Part shown: positions 1 to 14,400 of the stretch, one piece after another
Position numbering within the stretch: position 1 is the stretch's first letter
How the letters are laid out: every line of letters begins with the position of its first letter
Assembly (NCBI GenBank): GCA_029204225.1
Contig: CM055101.1
Location: 61,151,340-61,215,339, forward strand
Length of the DNA: 64,000 bases
Origin: Diphasiastrum complanatum
Lineage: Eukaryota > Streptophyta > Lycopodiopsida > Lycopodiales > Lycopodiaceae
Direction of reading: 5' to 3'
Position numbers and translations under genes: made by a program
The notes under the pieces: generated by a model
What the model saw: only the letters and a program-made list of their open reading frames with translations
What the model was told of the DNA's origin: nothing
Database searches by the model: none

Positions 1-302
1 TTTTTAGAGTGAATTTCATTCCTTGCATCAACTCATGGATCCTAGTTCTCACCAAGATCAAGCTGATCACAATCCGCAAGCAACTAATTCCAACAAACAC
101 TTCTTGTAATAGAACTCCCTGGTTCTGATACAAATCGATCGGATTCGTAATTAGAAACTTTTCTATGTACAAGGATGTTTTCTAATTTACTTCCCTCACA
201 TCTTCTAACTAGATATCCACTACAATCCTTTGAAGGTTCCTGTAATATCAAAAATATCCTATCGATCCTGATTCTAGAAACAGGTGCAGCATAAAAGCCT
301 CG

Positions 303-617
303 GAATTGGTGCAGACATTTGTGGAGCGGCTTTTCAGGCTTTATGGTTTGCCCAGTGATGTCGTGAGCAATAGGGATGGTCATTTCACGAGACAATTCTG
401 GGCCGTTGTTCTTAGTTTCAGTTCAGCTAATCATCCTGAACCTGATGGTTAGACTGAGAGGACCAATCATACAATGGAGGATATGCTATGCGTATTGTCT
501 CATAAGCAAAATGAGTGGGAGCATTGTCTTCCTCTCATCGAGTTTGCTTTTAACAGTCATAAGCATTTGGCTACAGATTATAGCCTGTTCATGCTTATGT
601 ATGGATTTCAACCTTGA
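303..617 (+). pseudogene. Ty3/gypsy integrase core fragment
   Basis: One frame reads as the C-terminal half of a chromovirus-type gypsy integrase: a VERLFRLYGLPSD..SNRDGHF block containing the second catalytic Asp region, followed by ERTNHTMEDMLC and LIEFAFNSH motifs. The frame carries a TAG at 450-452 where the family has Gln (GQTERTN). No other pol domain lies in the same orientation next to it. It is a relic, probably within an upstream intron or the 5' flank of the G-alpha gene. The family assignment is firm; the exact ends are approximate. Confidence 0.8.
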
Positions 618-892
618 TTGCCGGTCATGGTTAGGACAAGAGGAATTAAGATTCAGAAAGCAGCAAATCTCCTAAGGAAATGCAGGAATGCAAGCATTGT
701 TACTTCTAACCCATTCCCAATAGAATATTGACCCAGTACCTTTCTCTTTCCTTGATCTGTTGGGACATCCTGTAACCCAACACCATCAGTAGGATCACTA
801 CCTGCCTGAACCTCTTGCCAATTCGGTCTGGCAGAGCCCTTTCAGCGAAAGATACAGGTCTGTAGAAATCTCAGTGAAGGAAAGTGCATCTG

Positions 893-1183
893 CTACCTTA
901 TTGGTAGCTCCCTTAACATAACGGATCTCTTGCATGAGTTCGGCCCATCTCGCTTTGGGACCACGAAGACCGTTTTGATCGTAAAGATATCGGAGAGACT
1001 GTTACCATCATAGAGATAATGCCTCCATGATTTCAAGGCGTGGATCACAACAAAAAGCTCCTTCTCCTGAGTGGTGTACTTTAACTGTGCATCACTCAGC
1101 TTTTTGCTTTCAAAGGCAACGGGCCTACCCTCCTGGAGTAATACAGCTCCTACTGCAAAATCGCTCAAAGCCGTCTTGACCAC
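893..1183 (-). pseudogene. Ty3/gypsy RNase H fragment
   Basis: The minus strand encodes a typical gypsy RT-linked RNase H beginning: DFAVGAVLLQ, then PVAFESKKLSDAQ, YTTQEKELFVVIHALKSWRHYL. The usual TDAS motif at the start is altered (KTALSDF), and the reading changes to unrelated sequence after YLYDGN. It lies in the opposite orientation to the integrase piece at 303-617, so the two are either separate relics or rearranged. Confidence 0.8.
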
Positions 1184-1190
1184 AGACGGT

Positions 1191-2451
1191 AGGCTGGGAT
1201 CGGCAATTTTTAGTACAGGTGTTGTAGCGATCCTTTGTTGAAGAGTTTCAACCTGTTTTTTTTAGTTAACAGTGTACGGCATATAATGCAGAGGCTATAA
1301 TGATTGGTGTCCTAGCTCTGGCTGCTGTATGATGTTTCTGTTGAAGCAAATATTTAACATAAGTACTGCATAAAAAAAAATCGTATTTGCCTATTGTCAG
1401 CCCTTGCAACTCAAAGCTGCTTTGTTGGAGATGCTTGGCCTTTAACAACATTTTTTATATCCTTAAGTACGCTAGCTTGATGACGTGTTGTAGCATGGTG
1501 TATTTCAAAGACAACTCCAAGATGCAAGTTATGTTATGTTAGTGGACGGCTACTAAAAACTAATCAAAACTCAAAGCCCCAAATCAACAATTTTAAACTG
1601 AATGAAGGTCACTCTACTCAGTAGTGTTATGCTTTTTGGTAGTATCAACCAGTGGGATCACTGAGAATCGAACTTGGGTGGGCAATACTCATAGTATTAT
1701 GGAAGACCATGAATGTAACCACATTGAAAGTGCATTGTGTTCTTTAGTGCTTCATCTTGTAGATGAAGTTGTTCTCAGGCTGGTGGTGTATGACAGGCAA
1801 GTCCTTGTTAGTGACTGCTTGCTTATGAAGTGCTTCCTGTTCTTGGCATTTGATTGCAGGCAAATAATTGGCTTACGTCTTTCCAACTTGCCAACAAATT
1901 TTCTTTCTAAGATAATGTTTCGATAACGAATAATTGTGTTCTCTCATCTTAAACTTTTTGTTTGGGAAGGGATTTTTCTCAAAGTAAAAAATAATCTTTT
2001 TATGTTCCATACGCATGGAGCCCATTTCGTTTGATACTTCTGTTTGGAACGGGTATGTATGCCATTTACATTAGAAGCCCAAAAATTGTGATTTAGGGAG
2101 CAAAAGTTGGAAAACCTTTGTTACCGTAATTATGAAACAAAATTTAATTCGTATTTTATCTTCATTGCTGGTTCTGTTCTTTGCCTATGATGTCAGATTC
2201 ACAAAATTGCTTTTAGAAATTGTTCTTGGTACAAGACCCATTGGAGAAGCATTTTGTCATCCCATTTCACCTTTGAAGCCTACATAGGATGTGCTAGTGT
2301 CTGTCTTCTAGCAAGGTGATTGTTATAAGAACTTTAGATTATCTGGCTTTTTTGAATTACAGTAGCCACAGCCTATGCTAGGATTATATTTGACATGAAA
2401 TGTGCAGGAATAATAGCTCCTTCTCAGTCAGGATGCATGTGTTTTTTGTAG
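1191..2451. other. Unassigned sequence, probably G-alpha intron
   Basis: No gene or element recognised. The next plus-strand exon starts mid-codon at 2452, so this stretch is presumably the end of an intron. I searched it for the exon encoding the N-terminal part of G-alpha and did not find it. Confidence 0.5.
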
Positions 2452-2489
2452 GTGCTGGGGAGTCGGGAAAGTCTACAATTTTTAAACAG
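2452..2489 (+). CDS. GPA1: G-alpha exon: P-loop
   Basis: A 38-bp exon between tttttgtag and the donor gtgcag. It encodes most of the G1 box, [13 protein letters not shown]; the first Gly codon is split with the missing upstream exon (phase 1). Confidence 0.93.
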
Positions 2490-5400
2490 GTGCAGGAATG
2501 TGTTCTCCTATTTTTTAGAAGTTGATGTCAGTAGAAACTACTAATTATTTAATATGCTAAACTTATATTGTTCCTGATCTAATGGGCTTGAGTATTATGT
2601 GAAACAGATCAAAGTATTGTATAAAGATGGACTACACGAGGCTGAACTTAAAGATTATGTTCATGTAATCCATGCAAATGTCTATCAAGCAATCAAAGTG
2701 AGCATCTGGAAAGGGTGAAGTGCGGTAATTCGTTTCTTTGGTGTATAAAAGTGTTCTTTTCATAGCTAAGTTCCCTAGATCTTGGGCTCCATAAGGTTTC
2801 AAAGTATATGATGATTTCCGCAGGCACTGTATGATGGATGTCTTCAACTAGGTGATCAGGTTACAACAGGTGTTTATATTCTACATCCTGATAACAAGGT
2901 AAAGTTTTAGTTCAGCATGTTATTTATGGATAATTGATGTGGTTTGTCGTCGTTGCTATTTGAACTGATATTCTTATAGGAAGTTCATTTCATTTGCTGT
3001 TTGGTGAGGGGTAAAGGTCATTGTAGTGGGCTTTATGCTTTTAACAGCCCTTGTCTGAGGGCCATAGCCAGTGGGCAGGGGCGTGGAAAGTGTAAAGCCT
3101 GACAATCGGGCTTTTACCTGGTGTAAAAATTGCAGGCACAATTTTTTGTTGACTCTCTCTTGGGGATGTGTCATCCATGGGTTGATTTGTGTCGAGAGCC
3201 TCTGGGCTTTATGGGCATAATGTCCTTTATGCTCCAAAGCCCATGGGCATTTCTGTGTAAACAGAAAAGGAGGACAATTACCCTAAAAATTTTAGTTTAG
3301 GTTATCACAAATAAGTAGTGCAACTTGGTTTTGGTCGATCATGGTCAATTATTTACTCTTGATTGAAGCTACAACACTCTATAATGACTGGGGAATGTGC
3401 GAGTGTGGCTTTTTGAACATGCCACACATTTCCAAGTTCCCGAGTCCCGAAGGTTTAAAAGAATGCTGCATTAGGAATGTGACAACTGGGAACATCAAGA
3501 CAACTCATGGGAAGACGTGCCTTCACATGTTCCATGCACAGCCTTAAAACAATAAAGATCAAGGGGGAAACTGGCAAAAGATGGGATAGTACTTCATGTT
3601 CCTTCTACTTGTATAATTGTAGCCCCAACATGAATAAAGTACTCATCTATTTTGTTATATAGTGTAATTTCAAAGTTTGAATTTTTATATATTTCAAGCT
3701 CTTATGTCTATATGTACATTTTATTTGCATACTATGATGAGTACTTTCAATCCTCTTAAATTTGTCCCCTAGTATTGTTGTCTCTTGAACATTTGCTTAT
3801 AGAAATTACATGAGGAGGTTGCTTCATTTGGATCGTGTTATGTCTTTGGGTGGGTTCTCTCTTGACATGTTTAATAGTACAATTCTAAGAACCTTTTCCG
3901 GTTGTTCTATACTTTAAGAAAGATATCTTTTCAAGATCTTGGTATTTTGAGATCTTACTTTTATCAACTTCAAACTCTTTAAAGCCTCTTTTAAAAATCC
4001 AAAGCTAATGTTAAAACTAAAAAATTTCACCTCTAGTAAAGATCTACTTATCACAATTCTTGATTCGCCTTATCCTGACAAAATTAAATTGAGCTCTATT
4101 CTTAGAAAGCTTGAAGTTATGAATGCTCTTCCTCCTTGTGTGAAGACAGTTTAGAACCATCCTATGGTTGCTTGGAAATATGTTAAAACTATAGGGCAAA
4201 AAGCGTTTACTTATATGTTGATATTTGTGAGAATCTTTTAGAAAAGAAAAAGTTGTCTATCCTTAATAGTAGCTCTTGTTATTGTGATAACTCCATTTAT
4301 TCTTAGTTTTGTGATCCTTCTTTGAGTCATATTGTTATTGTAGATACATCAAGCCTTCCCTCATCATTTGTAAAAGACTTGCTTTTCTAAAAGCACTAAA
4401 TTTTGTACTCTTTTTGTTGATGCTTGCTTGTTAATATCTATAACCAAGAGTGTTAATAATTTCATTTACCGTATTGGACGGAGTCCATGGTTTGTTATCT
4501 GAATGGCAAGGTAAATTTCTAAATCATGTGACTTTGAATTTGAAAAAAGTCTTATCTTTTCAATGCTCTAACTTCATTTTCTACCAAGAAGCATGTTCTT
4601 CTTCATAACTTTCATAGATGTTTTGTTATTTTGTATGTGGATAAATGTTGAACCAATTTTGCATTTGTTTGCAAGATCTATTTATTTTGGATTGTTATTG
4701 AATGAAGTCCATGCTCCAATGGGAACTTTTAACGCCCGTTCTCTTTCTAGTACAAGTGTAATAAAAATTTATCAAGATTTTTGCTGATTTTATAACCTTA
4801 ATTGCTACCCAAATCTTCCTTTTTTGTGTTGCATGGAAATATTATGAAGCCTTCCAAAGGGCCTAGGTTATTACAACAACTTGTAAAACTATTCTAACTG
4901 ACTTTTGTAAGTGGCTAAGTAATTGCTTTAAAGCCTTGCTTCCTTTTGTTATTGAACTTTGGATGAACCTACTTAAGGAGCTTTGCATGTTGAGTTTTGT
5001 TGGCTTAAGAAGAGACATCAAGATGTCGATTGAAAAAAGAAAAGATTTACTAAAATTGTTGATGTTGAGGATGTTTGATCTTGGCTGCACTTTCTCTTGG
5101 ATAATTTGCACCTTCTCTAGGCGATTTTATTTCCCAATCAAGGATAGGTATTTTCATGGGTCCTATTTGTATTCATCTAGCAAACTTGTCTCTTTTCTCT
5201 TATGAATTTATGTATATTGACAAATCAATCTCTTATGGTACTTGCCCCATCTTATTGTATAAATTAACTTTGTTCTTGATCTTCCCGGTTTTGGTAGCTT
5301 TCTATATAAAGACCATAATGTTTTTGGTTTAAGAACTTATCCGAAAGACTCGTGTTAACTTAACGATTGAAGTCGAAAGCTACGACCACACATGAAATCT

Positions 5401-8400
5401 TTTATTTTGTAATTTATGCATGAAATCTTTTATTTTGTTTGTGGTTTAAGATCTATGGTGATAATTTAGGTCTCATGCGTGCTTTCAATTACTTTGTATC
5501 AATTGGTTTTTTGCTTGGCAGGTTTTATTTTATCAAACTGTAAAGGCTTGGCCATGAAGCTGTAATTGATGCTTGTCAAAAGTGAAGCTTAATGAGTTTG
5601 CATTGCACGAGCTCAATTTACATGTAAATTTTTGGTTTTTTGTGTTAGGTACTAGGACAGAAGCTGTCTGAGATGGGAGATAAATCTATATCTGAATTGC
5701 CAATTCTTGATGAAGCACTTGCTCAAGAAATCGACCATGTATGGAAAGATCCTGCCATACAGGTGAGCAGGGAGGGCCTTTAAAGTTTCTTGTGTCAGTA
5801 ATCTTATAATCTGCCGAACAGTAAAAGTAGATGTGATTTAAAATCCAAAATTATTCTCTGTATGAAATGAACATATGTTTGGGTATGTTTTCTTTGCAGG
5901 CTACTTATTCTAGGGCAAGTGAGCTGCAGATTCCAGATTGTACACATTATTTCCTTGAGAATGTACTTCGTCTTGCAGGACCAAATTACATGCCAACCAA
6001 GGTATAAGAACAACGTTTAGTGCCTTTGTTTTTAATGCATATACTCACCAACAGCATGACATGTATCTGTAGCTTAAATGATAATGCCATATGTTCAGAG
6101 CATATTGATGGAAGTCTTAGGTCCTTAAATCCCTGGAGGCAAAGGCCTATAAAGCTCCCCTTGTTTCCATGTTCATGTAAAGCATACACATAACACAGAT
6201 AGAATCAGACTTGATTGTTAATAATGTTTCACTAAAATGCGTTTCATTTAATGAAACTCTGTTTCGAAAAATCTGTTTCAAAATGACCATTCGAAACGGA
6301 TTGTAAAATTAGAGCAAAAAAAAAAAGAAAAACCTCCTAGTGTGTCTGTGTGTGTGTGTGAAAGTTTGGCATATTAGTTGGAATTCAGTAGGGAATAGTA
6401 GAATTATCAATACATTGTGCATGTGCATTGTGTGATGTATCTTTATGTCTCATTGAGTCCTCAGTCATCTAAGTGTGTCAATTACCAATTGTTATATTGT
6501 CATTGTATAGAGCTATCATCACTGTCTACTAGACACTTAAGTAACACTTGGTTTTCCTAGAACAAAAGGCTAGGACTAAACCAAGCAAAAAATAAAACCC
6601 CCAAAAAACGTTTCACGGTTTCTTTCCCGACAGAGACGATTCTCTCCTGTTTCAAACACGTTGCAAAAAGGCTTTTCGAAAAGGTCCACGAAACATTGAT
6701 TATTAAAATATCGACCAATTAATGTAGAACAGTGTGAATAATGGACTGATTGATGATCTTCAAGAGTATGCCACTGAATCTAGGCCTAAGCTAAACTAAA
6801 GTGATTCTAAGCTTCTCTAAGATTAGTTACTGTTGAACAAGCGACTTATAAGGTAGCTTGCAAGCCTATTTATAGTCTTTTGGGACTGCAAGTCTGATCT
6901 GATTCTGGAACCTTCTGTTGTAGGCTGCTCAACTACTTGCTTAGAGTATATTTTAAGATTTCTTTTGGGGTACAAATATGATTCTGTAAGTTGTGGGATT
7001 CCAATGTTCCAAGTGCCCATATGAAAGCTTATAAATTGCGAGTCCCACGGGCTGAAGGTGGCCATAAGCTATATAGTGTAACTTTGTTTTGTCATGTATA
7101 TTCAAAAAATTATCTTCTAGTGCTTATATCTGCATATTGTGTTACTCCCACTGTTTGTACGGCTCATCTATGATCTTGCTAATATGCAAATACCTTCGGT
7201 TCTCTGCGAGACAATTTGGAAACTGTACTGGGCACCTATTAACTGCATATTGGAGTGTGGCGTAGGTTCAGAACTAGGGATTGGCAAAAATTTAATTGCG
7301 GTTCTAATTTTTACTACTGGCTTGCAGGATGATATTCTTTATGCCAGAGTCAAAACCACTGGGGTGGCTCAAATAGAATTTAGGTATTTTTTGTTCCTTC
7401 TCAGCTTGGTCAGTTAATCGAGCGTTTCTCCGAGCAATTTGCAACTGTTCTAGCTTAGGCTTTTGTTTTCCATTAGATGGTGCTGATTTTTTGCATCCAT
7501 GCCACAAAAGTAGCTCTTCTGCATAAATGCTCTACATATACAATCATAGATACCCATTTCAAATTTTCTGGGGGCCACGTACCATTCCGCACAAATCACA
7601 AATGGAATCGCAGCTGCATCCATATGGGGATGGACTGCGGTACATATGTTGGGGCGGATGCTTGTGCAAATGCGTACGGCAGAGGCATATACTTTGTATA
7701 CCAAAAACCTATACAAGGTTCTCAACAAGCTCGTTGGCTGTTCACATCTGGCTGCAATAGTTCCTCAATTCATGATAGCTTGCTGATGGGCTTCGAACCC
7801 CTGACCAAAGGGCTGGTAGGACATCCATCAAGCTTCACAACCTAATCAAAGCAATGTCTTTGTTACAATGTGCATTCATTATCAATATAAACTTTTTTTG
7901 AAGATTCTAAACTATCTTCATAGTTTGGTGAACTAGGAAGTATGAATAAGGAGGACATCACTTAAGGGCACCTGTCTTTTATGGTGCGTTGCATATTATA
8001 CAATGTACATACCTTAGAAACACGTTCCGACCCTTTTGGGTCGGAATGTACTAGGTTGTTTTTTATTTTATTTTATTTTTTTAATTTAAAAAAACAGGTA
8101 TTCAAGCCTGAAACTGCAATCCTTCCAAAAGGAAATGAGAAGTCAGAGGCTCCGAAAACCGTCAATTCCCATTCTCAGGTTGTGAATAGAAGGACGCTTT
8201 GTGAACAGAGCTGTGTGACAACGGAAGCAGAAGTGCACAGTGTTGGAGGCTGCAAGTGGAATTATACTCGAGAACATTGTAATCCGTTTGCTTTTCAGCC
8301 ATAGATTCAAAAAGTAAAGACTCGAGAGCTTACCTGGATGTTAAAGATCGTTCAAAAGCAACATAAATCACCTTATTTCCATAGTAGCCAAACGACCCAA

Positions 8401-11400
8401 ACACAAATACTGAAGCTTCAGGTTTGCTTAGGGTAGCCAGACGGAAAACAGATGTATCTGTGACATCCGCGGAATCCCCTTTTTCAGCATCTTTCTCATT
8501 TCCCATCTGAAAACTAGTTCTTTGCTTGCCGTGACCATCACTAAATGAAAAAGAACTACGTAAGCGCTGCGAAGTAGACCTTCTACGAGTATTTGTGCTT
8601 GGGTTGTTGGCTGCAGAAATCCTTTGTTAAAAAATACTTATTTTGCTCAAGTTCCGGAACGGGAAACTATGGTACATACTGTATGTTCATTTTTGTTATA
8701 CCCATATTTTGAGGCATATGGGTATGGCAAACTTTGGCATACTACAAATACTTGCATGGGCGTATGGTGGCAACATTGCATGGAACAATACTTATTGCAT
8801 ACATAGAAAATGAATTCAAAAAATAGATTATTTCTATCAAAGATTTAGTCCTGACTTCCAACTGCTGGTTTCATCCGCCTGACTCTCAGTTGCTGGTTTA
8901 AAGCAATACGGTTCTTGGATCTTGCATTCTCAGTTCTCACCTACAAACTGATTGACATAACTATTTATGTTTCCAATTTGTTGCTGTAAGTTATCATTGG
9001 TGCAAGGAATAGATTAGTTTTAGCAGATTAGATGACAATTTCCAGCTGATGATAGATTGATGTTAAGACAAGTTGAAAAGACAAAAAAACACTGTCAGTT
9101 GTTTTTCATTCTCAGGGAAGAACAGGTTACAGCCTGACAAAAATTCATAATCATATGATCGTTGAGCTTCACGAGCGGCGCATTGCAGGAGGAGCGGGAT
9201 ATTGAAGGAGATTTCCACAAAGCATTTTTTGATAGGAGGGAGAAGGATCTTGTTAGTGATAGGCAGGGACTTGCCGGAGTGTGCATAGAGAAGCAAGAGG
9301 AAGAAGTTTTCAGGCAGTTGGCCACTTAGGTTTCATTTAGTACAACGGGTGAGGTGGGTATTGGAACACGTGATGGAAATTCAGTTGTGGTGGGAAGCTC
9401 TCTGGAGTTGGTAGATGGGACAAATATTGTGGCTATATTGGGGCAGCAATAGGTAAAAATGGTATTAAACATAGACTCCATGAAGTGGAGAAATGTGAGG
9501 CAGATAAAAATGGAACCGTAGGATATTACCTTCAAATCCTCCCTTAATTTTTGAGGCTTGTAACTTAGGTCCTAGGGATGCTTGACCTCCTACCATGCCT
9601 TAGGCTTGCTACCTAAGAGTGATTACGAATGGAAGGTGTTCCGTCCCTGTTCCGTCCCTATTTGACTAGAGTTATGCTAGGGCTGGTTAGGAGTAACTTG
9701 AGGCCAGCATAAGACAGCATTGGCCCTAAGGTTAAAGGACACCCTTAGTGGTAAGGGCTATGACTTCAAGTCTTGGACTTGGGGTTAAGTCATAAGATTG
9801 CTAGAATGGACATGCTGGAGAGTTGTTAATCTCATTAGCACTCTTATGGATATTTCCTGGGCTGTAGTTATGTAAGAGTGAGCTTGAACATCTGTTGACA
9901 ACCATTCCATGGGTGTGTGGCCTAGACTATGGTATAAGGAAGCCTGTGGATCCTCCAACACTTAGGTGAGGCAACTGTGTGTGTTATATCCCTAACTGAC
10001 TAGGGTTATGCTAGGGTTAGTAATTAACCTGAAGCTACCATAAATTAGTTAGTTTAAAGTTTAAACCTAGGCTAAGGAATACCCTGAGTGGCAAGGGCCA
10101 TGACTCTAAGTCTAGGACTTGGGGTTAAGAAATAAAACTGCTAGAATGGACATGCATGGGGAGTTATTATTTGTTATGATCTCTGACTACATGTACCCAA
10201 CCTGCATGCATGTATCCAACTCGACCTTGACTTAGGCCCTTATGAATAATAACTATTATTCATGGCCTACTTGGGGGTTCTATACCAACGTTGGGTCTAT
10301 ACGCATGCACATGCCATTAACGCAGTCTTGCCTTCTAACGGTCCTAACTGAGATGCCCTAGGGTTTAGCATTGATCACAAGCTTGTAGCACTATTCCCAT
10401 GAGGACCAATGTTTTGTGACCATTTCGAATTGGCCGATTGAATCGTTCGATTTGTTCAATTTTAACCGATTCAAATCGACCATTTGGAAACCAACTTGGA
10501 GAATCAGACTCAAGGTTTGTGAAATTGCAAATTTATTTTTTTGGGATCCAGGCATGAATTTCAACATTTAGATTCTAGAAATTAGGTTGTAGATTAAGCA
10601 TCCAAGTAAGTAGATTTCAGAATCAAGATTCATCATTCAAATTCATTCTAAATTCTGAGTTTTGATTCAAGTTTTGAATGTCAACTTTCAACTTTCAACA
10701 AATTACATAATACAATACAATGGACATAGACAATGCAGTGTGCACATACAAAATTGAACTGAAATGCCAACATCAAGATTCAAGACAATAATAGCTATAG
10801 ATCGATCCATCATCCGAATTCTAGATTCCAATCTAAAGTAACTTGTATTATGTATAGGTTCTAGGATGACCACAAAAATTTCATAGCCTCAAGCCTCATA
10901 TGAATCTATGATCACTTTGCACTAGAGTCTATAGTCCTAGCTGATTGCCATGCAACATGCTCTTGGAGCTAATAATGAGTCATGATTGTGATGAGCACTT
11001 TCCTCCTCATCCAAGTGGTCCTCTTGTATATCACCCTTCTCAACATAGTTGTCATTTGAACTCTCCTCTGAATCCTCTTCAATATATCCCTCAACTGTAG
11101 CTACTGCATGAGATTGTTGAGGACGATGAGAGTTTGGAGCCTCTCCTTGTTGCATCCTGATCCTATGTCTAATCACGGATCATGGCTTGAGTCTTGAAAG
11201 TTGACAAAGTTAGAACTCAAAACTGCAAATCACAATTACATATTACAATTTACCTGGATCAGCTCTTCTTCAACTTGCTCAACAGTTTAAGGTTGGCATG
11301 CACATATTCCAACTTCTCCAACTATGAAGTAGAGAGCTTGCTCCTTCTCTTTGTGTGAATCAAAGAGAAGACACTTCAATTTCTCTCACAAGGTGTAGCC

Positions 11401-14400
11401 GAGCAGTCCATGGGAGGATCCAAATTGTAACTGTCTATGGTACGGGGAACATTGTCCCCATACTTCAGCCACCTTCTCACTGGATGCAACATGCTTGGGC
11501 TGCAACAATGGAAAAGCCTCTTGAATCCTGATAGCAATGTAGGCAAGGTTCATGTTCTTTTGCTTATATGACGATATATAAAAGTCCTTGCCTTGGGATG
11601 GACACGGACCCTCGATCTTGATGGTGCACTTGCATCCATTGGCAAAGTGTGAAGCACCAGTTTCTGGTCCTGACTCTCACCCTCAACATTGGATGGTGGG
11701 TGATAAGCTGGGTGTGAAGCTTGTGATGCGGAGGACGCTCTAAAGATCCTATTGACAATGGGCATCATGATTTAGTGTTCATGAATCACGATTCTCAATG
11801 TACAATGGAAAAATGCCAAAGGCAAATGTTTAATGAACAATCAACTATCATTAATACATATCACATAACAACTTACAAGTTACTAGTTAAAAGCAAATTA
11901 TAGTCATAGCGAGTCGTGACTTGTGACAAGTGTTGAAAGTTGAAAGGTGAAAATTGGGTGCAATGGTGAAGGAAAAGTGACAAGCAAACATTCAAACTTC
12001 ACTAACAAGCATAGCATGGGGCACATTCGCTGCAATTGCTATTGTGCCGCCAAGTCTCACCAATCCAATATTTTGTGGGGCCTGTGTGCAAGTAGCTATG
12101 TCGTAGCCATGTACTCCCAGGAGGTTTGCTTGTATCCGCAAAGGATCACCTGTGTAGGTGACATTGCATTACTTGCAAGTCCACCTCTTTGTACATGAGC
12201 TACCATGTCCTGTAGCAACCATGACATGTTCCCAAGCGGGATCTCTTGCCTTAACCATGTCGAATCTTGATTTCGTATACCCGAAGCTGAGAAACCTAAG
12301 CCCTAAGTTCTAACCTATGTAAGTAATTTCAAATGCTATTGGGCTGAATCTAAGATGCTAACAATCAAGAACATTGAACACTTTCAAATCTGGAAAATAG
12401 TAAGCAACCATAGAACAACAATCCTCAAGAAAGAGGAAGCTAAAATTGAGAGAGAAAACTCAAAGCTTGTATTGCACGAATGATTCCCTCATGTTCTCTT
12501 AATGTGGAGAGATACAAATAGACGGAACAAGGTAGATGTAAAGGATAAAGAAAAGAGAGCCAAACACCAACAACCCATAGAATTGAATAGCCAACAAATG
12601 TAACTCCTATATGAAGTGTTAAACTCGTATGAAATGGGCCCCATGAACTTACAAAGTGAATTAACATTAAAAATAAAGGCCCCAATGGGTATACAACATT
12701 GTTGGGGTCTAAGTTTAACATTAAGCTTGACATCAGACCATAGAAACTTGTTATAAAGGTGCGAGTTTCTATTTTTGAAACTCTCCCTTTATGACAAGTT
12801 TGTTTTCCTTGACCCCAAGCCAATGTCGAAAATTTTCAAATCTGTCCCTTGATAAGCTTTTTTTAAATATGTTTGCAACTTTGTCATTAGTGGAGCAATA
12901 AATAAGCTCCAACTCTCCCGCTAGAACCTTCTCACGAATGAAATGGTAGTGTATTTCAATATGTTTGGTACACGCATGGAAAATTGGATTTTTTGCAAGC
13001 TGGATCTAGCTTTGATTATCACAAAATATTTGTGTTGGATTTGATTGATGCAAGCCACAATCTTCCAACAAGGTGCGGCCAAACACATTTGCAAGCGGCT
13101 GTTGCTGCAGATCTATACTCAGCTTCGGCAGCCGAACCAAGTGAGAAAACATATCCAAAAATTGACCTTCGATTTGTGGGATCACTTGCCCAATCTGCAT
13201 GACAATAGCCCAACAATATGAACATGTCATTCTCGGCATATTCGAGTCCATAATCAATTGTATGCTTTAGATAACAAAGAATCCTCTTGGTTGCCTTGAG
13301 GTGGACCTGTTTTGGATTCTCCATTTATTGGCTTACAAAGTTGACAGTATATGGAATGTCTAGCTTGGTTATAGTAGCATATATGAGGCTACTAACCAGT
13401 TGCCTATACAAGGTCTTGTCAACTTCTTTTTCTTCATTTGTATCTAATGCGGAGAGCCTAATCTTTGCTGGAGTTGCAGCAAGTTTGCAGTCCATAAGAT
13501 TGAATTTCTCAAGCATGTCGTATATGTATTTGCCTTGTGTGAGGAAGAGTAAGTGTGGGAGCCTCCACACCTCTAAACCAAGATAGTAATGGACTTGTCC
13601 CAAGTCCTTCATCTCAAATTCTTGAGATAAAGTCTTCTTAACTTCGACGATTTGCTTGGGATTACTTCCTGTGATTATCATACCATCAATATAGAGTGTT
13701 AATAAGAGGGTTTCACCTTCTTTATTCAAGATATAAAGGTTGGGATCAGCCTTACTCTTTGTGAAACCATGAGAAAGTAAGCAATCATCCATTCTTGAGT
13801 ACCAAGCTCTCGGAGCTTTGCTTAAGTTCATACAAAGCCTTAATGAGACAACATAGATGATGTTCTCTCCCTTTTGAAGCTTCTTCATAGGATCGAGGCT
13901 CTTCAATGTTTAGTACTTCGCCATTAAGGCAAAATTCATAGCTGAAATTTTTAGTCTCTCTCTTAAGACTCTTTGAGCCTCTTGTTGGCTAGATTTAGCT
14001 TTATCAATTATCTCTCGTCCTTCAATTGTCTTCAAGTACCATCGAGGGAGTTTCTTGGGTTGAGGAGGACTAGGCTAAGGATTAACCGTTGTAGGTTGTT
14101 GGAAATCACCAATATGAGGGCTGTTTTGATGTCGGATCTGCTCTGCATCTTGAGCAGCACCTTCTTCCTCTTGTCTTAGATCAAGGGGAAGAAAATCCAG
14201 GTCGCTGTCGACTTGGCTGTCTGCAGGTTTCAGATCTGTTGGATTAGTCTCCTTCTTACTAATCGACTAATCGGTTTTAATCCTCATCCATTGTTTATCC
14301 AGTTCTGCGGATTTTCCCGTGTTCTTTTACAGTCTGCAGATTTACAAGTGTTTTTACACAGTCTACAGAAATACACGGAGTTTGACTACAGTGTCGCATT

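Noticed and set aside
7477..7845. 122-codon plus-strand frame as a captured gene
   Set aside because: A hint of an ADP-ribosyltransferase-like RGIYF motif is not supported by other conserved residues, and frames overlap on both strands.
9063..9325. ABC-transporter nucleotide-binding segment on the minus strand
   Set aside because: The resemblance ([15 protein letters not shown]) is short, no Walker or signature motif accompanies it, and the frame has no splice borders.
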